A stretch of DNA of 64,000 nt from contig NZ_LMDY01000015.1 in NCBI RefSeq assembly GCF_001425905.1, positions 186,001 through 250,000 of the forward strand. Reading direction: 5' to 3'. Under the pieces are notes generated by a model that was not told the origin of the DNA, did not search any database, and saw nothing but the letters and a program-made list of their open reading frames with translations. The DNA comes from Methylibium sp. Root1272 (lineage in GTDB: Bacteria > Pseudomonadota > Gammaproteobacteria > Burkholderiales > Burkholderiaceae_C). Positions 35,271 through 46,373 of the stretch are shown here, piece by piece. Within the stretch, counting starts at the first letter, position 1. Each line of letters opens with the position of its first letter. The translations under genes were made by a program, and so were the position numbers.

Positions 35271-37600
35271 TCGGCGTTGCGCACCGGCACGAGCAGGTCG
35301 CGATTTCCATTGGTGGCCATGCTGGATACGAGTCCGGATTTCTCCATTTGTTCCAGCAGGCGCGCGGCGCGGTTGTAGCCGATGCGCAGGTGGCGCTGCA
35401 CCAGCGAGATCGAAGCGCGCTTGTGCTGCAGCACGATGCCCACGGCCTGGTCGTACATCGGGTCGGCCTCGCCGTCCGACGCGCCACCGCCCTCGCCGCC
35501 GGCACCCGCCTCGTCCTCGATCGTGCCGCCTTCGAGAATGCCCTCGATGTAGTTCGGCTGGCCCTGGCTGCGCAGGTAGTCGGCCACGCGGTGCACTTCC
35601 TCGTCGCTGACGAAGGCGCCGTGCACGCGGATCGGCAGGCCGGTGCCCGAAGGCATGTAGAGCATGTCGCCCATGCCGAGCAGCGCCTCGGCGCCCATCT
35701 GGTCGAGGATGGTGCGCGAGTCGATCTTGCTGCTCACCTGGAAGGCGATGCGGGTCGGGATGTTGGCCTTGATCAGCCCGGTGATCACGTCGACGCTGGG
35801 CCGCTGCGTGGCCAGAATCAGGTGGATGCCGGCGGCACGCGCCTTCTGCGCCAGGCGAGCGATCAGCTCCTCGATCTTCTTGCCGATCACCATCATCAGG
35901 TCGGCCAGTTCGTCGATCACGATCACGACGTGAGGCAGGCGCTCCAGGGGCTCGGGCGCCTCCGGCGTGAGGCTGAAGGGATTCGGCAGCTTCTCACCGC
36001 GGGCCGTGGCCTCGTCGATCTTCTTGTTGTAGCCGGCGAGGTTGCGCACGCCGAGCTTGCTCATCAGCTTGTAGCGGCGCTCCATCTCGCCCACGCCCCA
36101 GTTCAGCGCGTTGGCGGCCTGCTTCATGTCGGTGACCACCGGGCACAGCAGGTGCGGGATGCCTTCGTAGACACTCATCTCGAGCATCTTCGGATCGATC
36201 ATGATCAGCCGCACGTCGCGCGCCTCGGCCTTGTAGAGCAGGCTCAGGATCATCGCGTTGATGCCGACCGACTTGCCCGAGCCGGTGGTGCCGGCCACCA
36301 GCACGTGCGGCATCTTCGCGAGGTCCGCGACCACCGGTCCGCCGACGATATCCTTGCCCATGCCCATGGTGAGCATCGAACTCGCATCGTTGTAGGCCTG
36401 CGAACCGAGGATCTCGGACAGCCGGATGGTCTGCCGCTTGGCGTTCGGCAGTTCGAGCGCCATGTAGTTCTTGCCGGGGATGGTCTCGACGACGCGGATG
36501 CTCACGAGGCTGAGCGAGCGGGCCAGGTCCTTGGCCAGGTTGACGATCTGCGAACCCTTCACACCCGTGGCCGGCTCGATCTCGTAGCGGGTGATCACCG
36601 GGCCGGGCGAAGCCGCCACCACGCGCACCTCGACGCCGAAATCCTTGAGCTTCTTCTCGATCAGCCGAGAGGTCATCTCGAGCGACTCGGGCGTCATCGT
36701 CTCCATGCGGCCGGGCACGGCGTCGAGCAGGTCCACCTGTGGCAGCTTGGTGTCGGCCAGCTCCGTGAACAGCGGCTTCTGCTTCTCCTTGGCGACGCGC
36801 TCGCTCTTGGGCAGTTCGACCACCGCGGCCTCGATCACCAGCGGCACGTGGTCGTCGAACTGCTCGCGCTCGAACTCGACGACATGCTCGCGCTCGCGCA
36901 TCGCCTGCTCGCCCAGGCGGATGTCCTCGGCCCGCTCGATGCGCTCCTGGCGCTTCTCGCGCAGGCCTTCCAACGACGAGCCGAGCTGTTCGGCCACCGC
37001 CGACCACGAGAAGCGCAGCGCCAGCGGCAGGCCGAGCACCAGTGCGGCGATCCAGAACACGCCGGAGCCGGTGAAGCCGATGGCTTTCATGCTGAGGCCG
37101 CCGATCGCATAGCCGAGCACGCCGCCGCCGTGCCCGCCCGGCAGGCGCGACTCCCACTGGTACAGGCGCGTCCACTCCAGCGAGCAGCTGGCCGCCAGCA
37201 CCAGCGCCAGGCCGAGCCAGAAAAGCCAGGCCGGCCGGGCCGCCACGACATCGTTGCGCGCGGGCGTGTCCTCGGCCCGCAGCAGCTTGGCCAGCGCGCT
37301 GAGCCAGGCCCGACCGGCGATCAGCAGCGCCCACCAGACGGAATAGCCGAACAGGAAGAAGGCGATGTCGGCGAACCAGGCCCCGAGCACACCAGCCCGG
37401 TTGTGCATCTCGTCGGCCATGCCGGACGTGGACCAGGCCGGGTCGTTGCCGCTGTGCGTCGCGAGCGCCAGCAAGGCCAGCAGCCACAGCACGCCGCCGA
37501 AGACGACGGCGAACTGCAGGCGCCAGCGCGGCGCGGAAAACTCGGCGACGCCGTCGCGCGGCGCGGCGTCCTTGCTCAGGGAACCCAGCGGAAAACTCAT
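35267..37600 (-). CDS. ftsK: DNA translocase FtsK/SpoIIIE
   Basis: A 777-residue divisome translocase. The first ~190 residues hold four to five transmembrane helices. A short charged linker rich in Glu and Arg then leads to the motor domain, with Walker [10 protein letters not shown] near residue 437 and Walker [13 protein letters not shown] near 550. The C-terminal gamma winged-helix domain covers about 710-770 ([19 protein letters not shown]), which reads KOPS sequences and activates XerCD. The linker is much shorter than in E. coli, as is common in this group. The start at 37600 (MSFPLGS) is a choice; 14 extra residues upstream are possible. Confidence 0.95.
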   Translation of the reverse strand: MSFPLGSLSKDAAPRDGVAEFSAPRWRLQFAVVFGGVLWLLALLALATHSGNDPAWSTSGMADEMHNRAGVLGAWFADIAFFLFGYSVWWALLIAGRAWLSALAKLLRAEDTPARNDVVAARPAWLFWLGLALVLAASCSLEWTRLYQWESRLPGGHGGGVLGYAIGGLSMKAIGFTGSGVFWIAALVLGLPLALRFSWSAVAEQLGSSLEGLREKRQERIERAEDIRLGEQAMREREHVVEFEREQFDDHVPLVIEAAVVELPKSERVAKEKQKPLFTELADTKLPQVDLLDAVPGRMETMTPESLEMTSRLIEKKLKDFGVEVRVVAASPGPVITRYEIEPATGVKGSQIVNLAKDLARSLSLVSIRVVETIPGKNYMALELPNAKRQTIRLSEILGSQAYNDASSMLTMGMGKDIVGGPVVADLAKMPHVLVAGTTGSGKSVGINAMILSLLYKAEARDVRLIMIDPKMLEMSVYEGIPHLLCPVVTDMKQAANALNWGVGEMERRYKLMSKLGVRNLAGYNKKIDEATARGEKLPNPFSLTPEAPEPLERLPHVVIVIDELADLMMVIGKKIEELIARLAQKARAAGIHLILATQRPSVDVITGLIKANIPTRIAFQVSSKIDSRTILDQMGAEALLGMGDMLYMPSGTGLPIRVHGAFVSDEEVHRVADYLRSQGQPNYIEGILEGGTIEDEAGAGGEGGGASDGEADPMYDQAVGIVLQHKRASISLVQRHLRIGYNRAARLLEQMEKSGLVSSMATNGNRDLLVPVRNAE

Positions 37601-37691
37601 GCCGCGGATTGTGGCCGATGCGACTGCCGGCCTCGTGTCCAACTGTTGAGGCGCGAAGGTGTTCGCGTCCTGCTCTGGCGGCGCCGGGACA

Positions 37692-38360
37692 TCAACGGTG
37701 CGCCAGGCGCTCCATGATGTGCACCGAGCCGTTCTCCTGCGTCTGGATGAAGCCGCGCTCTTCCAGATCCTTCATCACGCGGCTGACCATCTCGCGCGAG
37801 GCGCCCACCACCTTGGCCAGATCCTGGCGCGAGACCTTGTTGCGGATCAACTTGTACTCGGCACCCTCCTCCGACATGTCGAGCAGCGCGCGCGCGACGC
37901 GACCGTAGACATCGAGCAGCGCCAGCGACTCGATCTGCCGGTCGGCAGCGCGCAAGCGAGCCACGAGGCCGCGCATGATCGCGTAGGACAGGCTGGAATT
38001 CTCCGGAAGGCAGCGTGCGAACTCGGAGCGCCCGAGCACCAGCACGTCGCACTGCACCTCGGCGCGCACGGTGGCGGAGTGCGGTTCGTTGTCGATGAGG
38101 CTCATCTCGCCCAGGTAGTCGCCGGGCTGCAGCACGGCGAGGATGACTTCGCGGCCGCGCGCATCGGCCGTGACCACGCGGGCCCGGCCGGTCAGCAGGA
38201 TGTACAACGCGTTCGACTTGGTGCCCTGCTCGACGATCACTTCGCCGCGACGGTAGCGACGCTTGACCACGCCCTCGGCGATGGCCTGTGCCTGCTCGCC
38301 GGTGAGCAGCGAAAACAGCGGCACGCGCCGGATCAGGTCGAGGTTGGACAACATGGCCAT
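37692..38360 (-). CDS. Crp/Fnr-family transcriptional regulator
   Basis: A 222-residue regulator. The N-terminal cyclic-nucleotide-binding-type beta barrel (about 15-130) includes [21 protein letters not shown] and [20 protein letters not shown]. The C-terminal helix-turn-helix is [20 protein letters not shown] near residues 170-195. No N-terminal Cys cluster is present, so it is not an oxygen-sensing Fnr. The cNMP pocket Arg-Ser pair of cAMP-binding Crp is not clearly present (HSATV in its place), so the effector is uncertain. A second ATG six bases in (MLSN) is possible. Confidence 0.88.
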   Translation of the reverse strand: MAMLSNLDLIRRVPLFSLLTGEQAQAIAEGVVKRRYRRGEVIVEQGTKSNALYILLTGRARVVTADARGREVILAVLQPGDYLGEMSLIDNEPHSATVRAEVQCDVLVLGRSEFARCLPENSSLSYAIMRGLVARLRAADRQIESLALLDVYGRVARALLDMSEEGAEYKLIRNKVSRQDLAKVVGASREMVSRVMKDLEERGFIQTQENGSVHIMERLAHR

Positions 38361-38534
38361 CGCGGCATCCTTCGGTCTGGTTGGACTATCGAGGCCATTG
38401 GCCCCCTTGACGCGGCCGGCTCGCAGCTCTACCTACAATTCCATCCTGCGCTGCAAGACAGCCCCGGGCTGTGAAATCTTACCGATGCGAACTCTAACCG
38501 ACGGTCAGCGCTTACCAACACGGATCGTCGCTGA

Positions 38535-39530
<996 letters not shown>

Positions 39531-39577
39531 TCTTCTGCTCGACGGCCTCGGGCCGCCGAGACCGGCAGAGTTCTGGC

Positions 39578-39583
39578 TATAAT
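39578..39583 (+). promoter_or_regulatory. -10 element (TATAAT) for rpmB-rpmG
   Basis: A consensus TATAAT in the context TTCTGGCTATAATCGC, about 140 bases before the rpmB ATG. No convincing -35 is seen at 16-18 bases. It would give a 5' leader of ~135 bases. Confidence 0.5.
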
Positions 39584-39589
39584 CGCAGT

Positions 39590-39725
39590 CTTTGCCAAAC
39601 AGGGCCCGGAGCCTTGGACCCGCCCAGCGCGGGTTGCAGGCCCGGAAGGGTACGCATCAGGCGGGTTGCCAGTCATCTCACCTGCTCTGCGCACTGTGTT
39701 GCATCACATCGAACGGAGAAGCGTC
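39590..39725 (+). other. 5' leader of rpmB-rpmG with possible fold
   Basis: The region between the TATAAT and the rpmB start holds GGGCC/GGCCC segments about 40 bases apart and an inner CCCGC/GCGGG pair. These could form a stem with an internal arm. Ribosomal-protein leaders are often autoregulatory, but I do not recognise a known L28 motif, so this is only a candidate. Confidence 0.25.
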
Positions 39726-39959
39726 ATGGCGCGCGTCTGTCAAGTCACGGGCAAAGGCCCGATGGTGGGGAACAATGTCTCCCACGCCAACAACAAAACC
39801 AAGCGTCGCTTCCTGCCGAACCTGCAGTACCGTCGCTTCTGGCTCGAGACCGAGAACCGGTGGGTGCGCCTGCGCGTGACCAACGCGGCGCTGCGGCTCA
39901 TCGACAAGGTCGGCATCGAACAGGTCGTCTCCGACCTGCGTGCCAAGGGCGAACTCTGA
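39726..39959 (+). CDS. rpmB: Large-subunit ribosomal protein L28
   Basis: A 77-residue protein. The sequence [20 protein letters not shown] and the stretch [17 protein letters not shown] are diagnostic of L28. The start at 39726 follows an AACGGAGAAGCGTC ribosome-binding site. The gene is 16 bases upstream of rpmG, and the two are co-transcribed as in most Proteobacteria. Confidence 0.97.
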   Translation: MARVCQVTGKGPMVGNNVSHANNKTKRRFLPNLQYRRFWLETENRWVRLRVTNAALRLIDKVGIEQVVSDLRAKGEL

Positions 39960-39975
39960 ACCCCGGGAGCTGATC

Positions 39976-40143
39976 ATGGCAAAAGGTGGACGCGAAAAGA
40001 TCAAGCTGGAATCGACAGCCGGCACCGGTCACTTCTACACGACCGACAAGAACAAGAAGCTGCATCCCGAGAAGATGGAGCTGATGAAATTCGACCCGAA
40101 GGCGCGCAAGCACGTCGCCTACAAGGAAGTGAAGCTGAAGTAA
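39976..40143 (+). CDS. rpmG: Large-subunit ribosomal protein L33
   Basis: A 55-residue basic protein. [20 protein letters not shown] and [15 protein letters not shown] are characteristic of L33. The zinc-binding Cys pairs of the C+ form are absent, so this is the C- (zinc-independent) form usual in Proteobacteria. A ribosome-binding site GGGAGCTGATC precedes it. Confidence 0.97.
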   Translation: MAKGGREKIKLESTAGTGHFYTTDKNKKLHPEKMELMKFDPKARKHVAYKEVKLK

Positions 40144-40166
40144 GGCTTTCCCTTCGCGGCGTCGCG

Positions 40167-40201
40167 AAACCCGCCCGGCCGCTCGGCCCGGCGGGTTTTT
40201 T
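40167..40201 (+). terminator. Intrinsic terminator after rpmG
   Basis: AAACCCGCCCGGCC and GGCCCGGCGGGTTTTTT form a strong stem with a GCTC loop and a T6 tract, 23 bases after the rpmG stop. Confidence 0.9.
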
Positions 40202-40236
40202 GTTGCTCCCCGCCCCCTGCTCTTCGAGCTGCAAAC

Positions 40237-40261
40237 AAAAAAAGGCGCCCGCAGGCGCCTT
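40237..40261 (-). terminator. Intrinsic terminator after the desaturase gene
   Basis: AAGGCGCC / GGCGCCTT with a CGCA loop. On the minus strand the stem is followed by seven T residues. It sits 27 bases past the desaturase stop, back to back with the rpmG terminator. Confidence 0.88.
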
Positions 40262-40287
40262 CATTCGTTCAGTTCAATCCGCGCTGA

Positions 40288-41517
40288 TCAAGCGTGGGCA
40301 GAACGCAGCCGCAGCGCGAATTCCTGCAGCGCGGCGATGCCACTCTCTTCGGCCTTCTTGCACCACGCCTGAAGATCCGCCACGAGTTGCTCGGCCGACA
40401 CATTGGTGCGAGTCCACAGCTGTCGCAGTTCCTCGCGCATCGTGACCAGCTTGTCGAGCACCGGGTGTTCTGCGCGAGCGGTCTCCACCTGCAGGCGCAC
40501 GGCCTGCGGAATGCGATCGTCGTCGCGGTGCAGCCAGCGATGCGCCAGGTGGAGTTGGTTCCACTTCGGCGAGTGTTGCTGGCCCTCGGCCTTCAGGCGC
40601 GCCAGCTCGACTCGGCAGGCCGCCTTCAGCTCACGGCCGTAGCCGGCCATCAGCTCGTAGCGGTGGGCGATGATGGCCTCGAGCGTCTGGCTGTCGGCCA
40701 CCGGCCGGATCGTGCCGAGCGCCAGCTTCGGCGCCGTCTTGCGCACCGAAGCCAGACCGCACTTGACCAGCACCGAGATGTAGACCCAACCGATGTCGAA
40801 TTCGTAGGGCTTGATCGAGAACTTCGCCGAGGTCGGGTAGGTGTGATGGTTGTTGTGCAACTCCTCGCCGCCGATGATGACTCCCCACGGCGATACGTTC
40901 GTCGAGGCATCGGGCGCCTCGAAGTTCCGATAGCCCCAGAAGTGCCCGAGGCCGTTGATGATGCCGGCCGCGTTGATCGGAATCCACATCATCTGAACCG
41001 CCCAGACGGCGAGGCCGACCACGCCGAACAGGAACACGTTCACCAGCAGCATCAGCCCCACACCCTGCCAGCTGTAGCGGGTGTAGAGATTGCGCTCGAT
41101 CCAGTCGTCGGGTGTGCCATGGCCGAATTTGCTGATCGTCTCGGCGACCTTGGCTTCGGCGCGATAGAGCTCGGCCCCCTCGAGCAGCACCTTCTTGATG
41201 CCGCGCGTCTGCGGGCTGTGCGGGTCTTCTTCGGTCTCGCACTTGGCGTGGTGCTTGCGGTGGATCGCCACCCACTCCTTCGTGACCATGCCGGTGCTCA
41301 GCCACAGCCAGAGGCGGAAAAAATGCGCCACGGCCGGGTGAAGATCGAGAGCGCGATGGGCCTGCGAACGGTGCAGGAAGATCGTCACCGCAGCGATGGT
41401 GACGTGCGTGAACACGAGCGCGCACAACAGCACCTGCCACCAGGTCGCGTGCAGCCACCCGTGAGCCAAGCCGTTGATCGTGCCATCCCACATCGTCGAA
41501 ACCAGTTCCATCGCCAT
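40288..41517 (-). CDS. Acyl-CoA/fatty acid delta-9-type desaturase
   Basis: A 409-residue membrane di-iron desaturase. Three histidine boxes are present: HRSQAH (near residue 49), HRKHH (near 86) and HNNHH (near 222). Four hydrophobic helices flank them. The C-terminal ~140 residues form a soluble tail rich in charged and helical sequence. The enzyme inserts a cis double bond into saturated acyl chains using O2, which changes membrane fluidity. No electron-transfer partner is adjacent. The ATG at 41517 is used. Confidence 0.9.
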   Translation of the reverse strand: MAMELVSTMWDGTINGLAHGWLHATWWQVLLCALVFTHVTIAAVTIFLHRSQAHRALDLHPAVAHFFRLWLWLSTGMVTKEWVAIHRKHHAKCETEEDPHSPQTRGIKKVLLEGAELYRAEAKVAETISKFGHGTPDDWIERNLYTRYSWQGVGLMLLVNVFLFGVVGLAVWAVQMMWIPINAAGIINGLGHFWGYRNFEAPDASTNVSPWGVIIGGEELHNNHHTYPTSAKFSIKPYEFDIGWVYISVLVKCGLASVRKTAPKLALGTIRPVADSQTLEAIIAHRYELMAGYGRELKAACRVELARLKAEGQQHSPKWNQLHLAHRWLHRDDDRIPQAVRLQVETARAEHPVLDKLVTMREELRQLWTRTNVSAEQLVADLQAWCKKAEESGIAALQEFALRLRSAHA

Positions 41518-41556
41518 CCTTTGAATTGCAGCCGCATTGTAAATGTCGGCCTGCTG

Positions 41557-41594
41557 AAAAGCCCGCGGAAACTACGGACTTTCCCGCGGCTGTT
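41557..41594. terminator. Possible bidirectional terminator in the desaturase/RsmB gap
   Basis: AGC-CGCGG-AAA pairs with TTT-CCGCG-GCT with single-base bulges, with AAAA on one side and TGTTT on the other. It would end the RsmB-type transcript before the desaturase gene. The stem is imperfect. Confidence 0.4.
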
Positions 41595-41638
41595 TGCCTT
41601 GGAGCAAATCCTGCGGCCGACGTTCCCCCACCATTTAT

Positions 41639-42898
41639 CTACTTTCGCTGCCAAATTGCAGCAAAGAAGCCGTCTGTTGCGTGCCGATGCGGCCACAGGC
41701 GCAGAAATTCACCCCGCACCAACTTCCCGGCGTTGTCGACCTTGCAGCGTTCGAGCGCCTCCTCGGCAGCGAGCGGCACGAAGTCCGGATGCTCCGTCGA
41801 GAAGGCCTCGGCGATCGCCTCGTTCTCACTGGCCAACAGGCTGCAGGTGGCATAGACCAGGCGGCCACCGGGCTTGAGAAGCCGGGCGGCACTGGCCAGG
41901 ATCGCCGCCTGCTTGACGCGCAGCTCCTCGATGGCCTTCGGCGACTGACGCCACTTCAGGTCGGGGTTGCGACGCAACGTGCCCAACCCGGAACACGGCG
42001 CATCGATCAGCACCCGGTCGATCTTGCCCGTGAGCCGCTTGATGCGGTCGTCCCGCTCGTGGGCAATCTGCACCGGGTAGACATTCGACAGGCCGCTGCG
42101 GGCAAGGCGCGGCTTCAGCGCGTCGAGCCGATGGCCGGACACGTCGAAGGCATAGAGGCGCCCCGTGTTGCGCATCATCGCGCCCAGCGCCAGCGTCTTG
42201 CCCCCGGCGCCCGCGCAGAAATCGACCACCATCTCCCCCCGCCGCGCCTCGGTCAACAGCGCGAGCAACTGGCTGCCCTCGTCCTGCACCTCCACGTCGC
42301 CGCGCTTGAAGAGCTCGAGCTTGTTCAGCGCCGGCTTACCCTGGATCCGCAGCCCCCAGGGCGAATGTGGCGTAGCGCTGGCCTCGATGCCGGCCTCGGC
42401 CAGGGCAGCCGTCACGTCCTCGCGCTTGGCCTGAAAGGCATTCACGCGCAGATCGAGCGGCGCGGCACCGTTGAGGCTGGCCGCCAGCGCCCAGAATTCG
42501 GATTCGTCCAGAACGCCCTTGAGCGGGGTCGCGAGCCAGTCCGGCAGGTTGTGGCGCAGCTTCTCGGGCAGGGTATCGACGTCGATGGCACGCGCTCGCG
42601 CCAGCCATTCGCGCTCCGGCGGCGAAGCATGGCTTTGCAGGATGCCGTCGCTGCCTTGCCAGCCGAGCAGGACCAGGCGCCGCTCCATCGGCCCTTGGCC
42701 GGATTGCGCCAGATGCTGGAACAGCAGGCGCCGACGCAGCACCGCATACACGGTCTCGGCCAAGGCATGGCGCTCTCGGTGACCCAGGCTGCGGTGCTCG
42801 CGAAAATAGGCAGACACCACGCCATCGGCCGGCGCGTCGAGCTTCAGAACGGCTCGCAGCAATTCACTGGCGAGGTCGAGCAAGGCAGAAGGATGCAT
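41639..42898 (-). CDS. RsmB/NOP2-family rRNA cytosine-C5 methyltransferase
   Basis: A 419-residue SAM-dependent methyltransferase. The SAM-binding motif I is VVDFCAGAGGKTLALGA near residue 225. Motif IV is DAPCSGLGTLRRNPDLKW with a Cys near residue 298, and motif VI is YATCSLLASENE with the second Cys. Both cysteines of the m5C catalytic pair are kept. The N-terminal ~120 residues resemble the RNA-binding NusB-like region only weakly. Members methylate 16S rRNA C967 or other positions. The ATG at 42898 fits the family start (MHPSALL); a longer frame extends over the next gene. Confidence 0.87.
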   Translation of the reverse strand: MHPSALLDLASELLRAVLKLDAPADGVVSAYFREHRSLGHRERHALAETVYAVLRRRLLFQHLAQSGQGPMERRLVLLGWQGSDGILQSHASPPEREWLARARAIDVDTLPEKLRHNLPDWLATPLKGVLDESEFWALAASLNGAAPLDLRVNAFQAKREDVTAALAEAGIEASATPHSPWGLRIQGKPALNKLELFKRGDVEVQDEGSQLLALLTEARRGEMVVDFCAGAGGKTLALGAMMRNTGRLYAFDVSGHRLDALKPRLARSGLSNVYPVQIAHERDDRIKRLTGKIDRVLIDAPCSGLGTLRRNPDLKWRQSPKAIEELRVKQAAILASAARLLKPGGRLVYATCSLLASENEAIAEAFSTEHPDFVPLAAEEALERCKVDNAGKLVRGEFLRLWPHRHATDGFFAAIWQRK

Positions 42899-42948
42899 TG
42901 CGCCGATTATCCGTGGCGCCCCGTCGCCAGCTTCGCCCGGTGCACCCG

Positions 42949-43716
42949 CTACAGACCGCTGGTCGTCAATGCCTCGCGCACCGCGCCGACCTGGCGCCGC
43001 GACACGGCAAGCCATTCGCCGGAGGAACCGACCCGCACGGCCCATCCTTCGGCGCCCTCCTCCTCGCTGGCGCGACGCTCGAGCGCGCTGACCGCGGCCT
43101 TGGCGACGACCGCATTGCGATGCACGCGCAGGAAGCTGTCGCCGAGCCGCTGCTCGATCTCGCTCAGCGCGTCGTCCAGCACGTAGGTGTGCGTCGCGGT
43201 GCGCAAGGTCACGTACTTGAGCTCCGCTTTCAGGTACAGCACGTCAGCCACCGGCACCCGCACCAGCCGCCCCCGCTCGCTGACCACGATCACCGGCACC
43301 GCGGGCGCGACACCCTGGACGGCCGAGCGTCGCGCTACCCGAACCAGCGCCGCCTGCAGCCGCTCGCGCCGCACCGGCTTGGTCAGGTAATCGGTCGCTT
43401 CCAGCTCGAAGGCGCGGAGCGCGTGCTCGGCGTGGGCCGTCACGAACACGACGGCCGGCGGTCGGGGCAACGCCTGCAGCCGGGTCGCCAAGGCGGTGCC
43501 ATCGAGCCCGGGCATCTGGATGTCGAGCAACAGCACGTCGGCATCCTGCCGCGCCAGCCAGTCGAGCGCCGCCTGCGCCTCGCCCAGTTCGCCCAAGACC
43601 TCGGCAGCCGGATCGCCGCCTGCCGACACCTCCCGCACCAGTTGAGCCAGCCGCATGCGCGCCAGCGGCTCGTCGTCGACGATCAGCACGCGCAGCGGCG
43701 CGACGGGGTGGCTCAT
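42949..43716 (-). CDS. LytTR-family response regulator (AlgR-like)
   Basis: A 255-residue regulator. The receiver has acidic residues D14/D15, the phosphoacceptor D65 in LLLDIQMPG and the conserved Lys in YLTKPVRRE. The C-terminal LytTR DNA-binding domain (about 145-250) shows VLYLKAELKYVTLRT and SFLRVHRNAVV. It overlaps the upstream kinase gene by four bases (ATGA), so the two are made together. AlgR and relatives control alginate and surface functions in Pseudomonas; here the targets are unknown. Confidence 0.93.
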   Translation of the reverse strand: MSHPVAPLRVLIVDDEPLARMRLAQLVREVSAGGDPAAEVLGELGEAQAALDWLARQDADVLLLDIQMPGLDGTALATRLQALPRPPAVVFVTAHAEHALRAFELEATDYLTKPVRRERLQAALVRVARRSAVQGVAPAVPVIVVSERGRLVRVPVADVLYLKAELKYVTLRTATHTYVLDDALSEIEQRLGDSFLRVHRNAVVAKAAVSALERRASEEEGAEGWAVRVGSSGEWLAVSRRQVGAVREALTTSGL

Positions 43717-44792
43717 AGCGGCACGGTGATCTGCACGCGGTACACGTCACCGTCGCGCCCGGCCTGGAAATGTGCCGCCACGTCGTGCATCAGCCGCAGG
43801 CGCTCGTGCACGTTGCGCAACGCGATGCCGTGCCCCGGCACCGAGGCCTGCTGCGGCACGCTGTTGGCCACCAGGATCTCGACCTGGCCGCGCCGCACCC
43901 GTGTTCTTACGCGCAACAGGCCGCCAGCGGCGGCCGGCTCGACACCGTGCTTGACCGCGTTCTCGACCAGCGGCTGCAGCAGCAACGGCGGCAATCGGGC
44001 CGCATCGCCCGCAGGATCGATCTCCCAACGCACTTGCAGGCGGTCGCCGAAGCGGATCTGCTCGATCGCCAGATAGCGGCGCGCCAACTCGACCTCGTCG
44101 CGCAAGGTCGCCGCAGCCTGGGTGCCGGTGTCGTTCAGCGCGACACGGAAGAGCTCCGCCAGGTCCTCCAGCACGGCTTCCGCACGGGACGGGTCGACGC
44201 GGACCAGCGCGATGGCCGTGTTGAGCGTGTTGAACAGGAAGTGCGGCCGGATGCGCGATTGCAACTCGGCCAGCCTCGCCCGCGTCGCGGCCGGCTGTTC
44301 CAGCCGTGCGCGCTGCCGCAGCCATTGGAAGAAGGCCGCCGCCATCGCGGCCCCCGTGGCGGCCCCGGCCACCGCGTGCAGGCCATCCACCGGTCGAGGG
44401 TTGGACCACTGCATCCAGCTCCACAACCACCATGCCGCGCCGCTGCAGGCGCCTCCCCAGAGCGTGGCCAGCGTCCATTGCAGCGCCACCGACCGCCGGG
44501 CCAGCCAGCGCTGGGCCAGGCAGGCCGTCAACAACCACCACATCAAGGCCGGCATCGCGACGCCGGACGCGATGGCGAACTGCAGGCCCCACTGGGTGAT
44601 CTCACCGACGCTGAACGCCGTTCCCAGCGCCAGCACCCCGTGCACGAACAGCAGCGCACGCAACACCACGCCGACGTGGCAGACGTCGAATGCCGAGCGC
44701 TCGGGCGCGGCAGCAACCCGGCCGGGATCGCGGCCGCTGTCGGCCCCCAGCGCCCCGAAGCCGGTATTCAACAGCGTGGTGTCGACTCCCAT
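43713..44792 (-). CDS. LytS/AlgZ-type sensor histidine kinase
   Basis: A 359-residue sensor with about four to five membrane helices in the first ~170 residues. The His-kinase domain is of the HPK8 type, with the phosphoacceptor His in [20 protein letters not shown] near residue 190 and the N box [16 protein letters not shown]. It lacks a long periplasmic domain, so the signal may be sensed in the membrane. The ATG at 44792 is used; the frame is open upstream but overlaps the argH promoter region. The gene is divergent from argH with 134 bases between starts. Confidence 0.9.
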   Translation of the reverse strand: MGVDTTLLNTGFGALGADSGRDPGRVAAAPERSAFDVCHVGVVLRALLFVHGVLALGTAFSVGEITQWGLQFAIASGVAMPALMWWLLTACLAQRWLARRSVALQWTLATLWGGACSGAAWWLWSWMQWSNPRPVDGLHAVAGAATGAAMAAAFFQWLRQRARLEQPAATRARLAELQSRIRPHFLFNTLNTAIALVRVDPSRAEAVLEDLAELFRVALNDTGTQAAATLRDEVELARRYLAIEQIRFGDRLQVRWEIDPAGDAARLPPLLLQPLVENAVKHGVEPAAAGGLLRVRTRVRRGQVEILVANSVPQQASVPGHGIALRNVHERLRLMHDVAAHFQAGRDGDVYRVQITVPL

Positions 44793-44866
44793 GGCGGGCT
44801 CCCCGCCGCCGGGTCGGGTGGCTGGGTGGGCGGCGGGAATCGGGGGGATCACGAGGGGCGGGCTCC

Positions 44867-44872
44867 TACAAT
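44867..44872 (+). promoter_or_regulatory. Candidate -10 box (TACAAT) for argH
   Basis: TACAAT in the context CTCCTACAATCGATTG, 54 bases before the argH ATG. A matching -35 is not obvious. The same CCTACAATCG string occurs before the DUF2782 gene. Confidence 0.35.
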
Positions 44873-44926
44873 CGATTGTCCACAACCTGCACGACCCGCA
44901 GCAAGCACCGCCCGGCGGGTCCGGCC

Positions 44927-46330
44927 ATGAGCAACGACAACCAACTCGACAAGAAATCCCAGGCCTGGTCGGCGCTGTTTTCCGAACCTATGAGCGAACT
45001 GGTGAAGCGCTACACCGCCAGCGTCGATTTCGACCAGCGCCTGTGGCGTGCCGACATCGACGGCTCGCTCGCCCACGCCGAGATGCTGGCGGCGCAAGGG
45101 ATTCTGACGGCCGAGGACCACGCGGCCATCGTCCGCGGCATGGCACAGGTCGCGACCGAGATCGAATCGGGTGCGTTCGAGTGGAAGCTCGACCTCGAGG
45201 ATGTTCACCTCAACATCGAGGCGCGCCTGACCCAGTTCGTCGGCGACGCCGGCAAGCGGCTTCACACCGGGCGCTCGCGCAACGACCAGGTCGCGACCGA
45301 CGTACGCCTGTGGCTGCGCGGCGAAATCGATGCGATCGGCGCCTTGCTGACGGCGCTGCAGCGTGCGCTGGTCGATGTGGCCGAGCCGAATGCCGAGGTC
45401 ATCCTGCCGGGCTTCACGCACCTCCAGGTGGCCCAGCCGGTGAGTTTCGGCCACCACCTGCTGGCCTATGTGGAGATGTTCGCCCGCGATGCCGAGCGCC
45501 TGCTCGACGTACGCCGGCGCGTCAACCGGCTGCCGCTCGGCGCCGCCGCGCTCGCCGGCACCAGCTACCCGCTCGATCGCGAGCGAGTCGCCCGCACGCT
45601 GGGTTTCGACGCCGTGTGCCAGAACTCGCTCGATGCGGTGAGCGACCGCGACTTCGCGATCGAGTTCACCGCCGCCGCCTCGCTGTGCATGGTGCACGTG
45701 TCGCGCCTGAGTGAAGAGCTGATCCTGTGGATGAGCCAGAGCTTCGGCTTCATCGACCTGGCCGATCGCTTCTGCACCGGTTCGTCGATCATGCCGCAGA
45801 AGAAGAACCCCGACGTGCCTGAACTGGCACGCGGCAAGACCGGCCGCGTCGTCGGTCACCTGATGGCGCTGATCACGCTGATGAAGGGCCAGCCGCTGGC
45901 CTACAACAAGGACAACCAGGAAGACAAGGAGCCCCTGTTCGACACGGTGGACACCTTGAAGGACACGCTACGCATCTTCGCCGAACTGGTGGGCGGCATC
46001 AGCGTCAAGCCCGAGGCGATGGAACGCGCCGCGCTGAAGGGCTACGCGACCGCGACCGACCTGGCCGACTATCTGGTGAAAAAGGGCCTGCCGTTCCGCG
46101 ATGCCCACGAGGTGGTCGCGCATGCGGTCAAGACCGCGATCGCCCAGGGCCGCGACCTGAGCGAGCTGCCGCTGCCGGCCCTGCAGGCCTTCCATCCGGC
46201 GATCACCGACGATGTCCACGCCGCGCTGACGCTGCGCGGCTCGCTCGATGCGCGCCAGGTGCTGGGCGGCACCGCGCCAGCACAGGTGCGGTTCCAGATC
46301 GCACGGCATCGCGCACGGCTTGGCAGCTGA
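44927..46330 (+). CDS. argH: Argininosuccinate lyase
   Basis: A 467-residue lyase of the fumarase/aspartase superfamily that splits argininosuccinate into arginine and fumarate. Landmarks are [14 protein letters not shown] near residue 90, [13 protein letters not shown] near 115, [15 protein letters not shown] near 165, and the mobile-loop signature [15 protein letters not shown] near 285 with the catalytic Ser. The C-terminal segment [16 protein letters not shown] is normal. Length and motifs are complete. It is followed 43 bases later by a hydrolase gene. Confidence 0.96.
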   Translation: MSNDNQLDKKSQAWSALFSEPMSELVKRYTASVDFDQRLWRADIDGSLAHAEMLAAQGILTAEDHAAIVRGMAQVATEIESGAFEWKLDLEDVHLNIEARLTQFVGDAGKRLHTGRSRNDQVATDVRLWLRGEIDAIGALLTALQRALVDVAEPNAEVILPGFTHLQVAQPVSFGHHLLAYVEMFARDAERLLDVRRRVNRLPLGAAALAGTSYPLDRERVARTLGFDAVCQNSLDAVSDRDFAIEFTAAASLCMVHVSRLSEELILWMSQSFGFIDLADRFCTGSSIMPQKKNPDVPELARGKTGRVVGHLMALITLMKGQPLAYNKDNQEDKEPLFDTVDTLKDTLRIFAELVGGISVKPEAMERAALKGYATATDLADYLVKKGLPFRDAHEVVAHAVKTAIAQGRDLSELPLPALQAFHPAITDDVHAALTLRGSLDARQVLGGTAPAQVRFQIARHRARLGS

Positions 46331-46373
46331 GCCGTTCCGCATCCAGGCGCCTGCGACGCGCGTATCTCTCCGA

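Noticed and set aside
35348-37717. 789-codon open frame antisense to ftsK
   Set aside because: Arg/His/Gln-rich translation; the true gene is ftsK on the minus strand.
38407-38439. TTGACG...TACAAT promoter for trxB
   Set aside because: The spacer is 21 bases, outside the range for a normal sigma-70 promoter.
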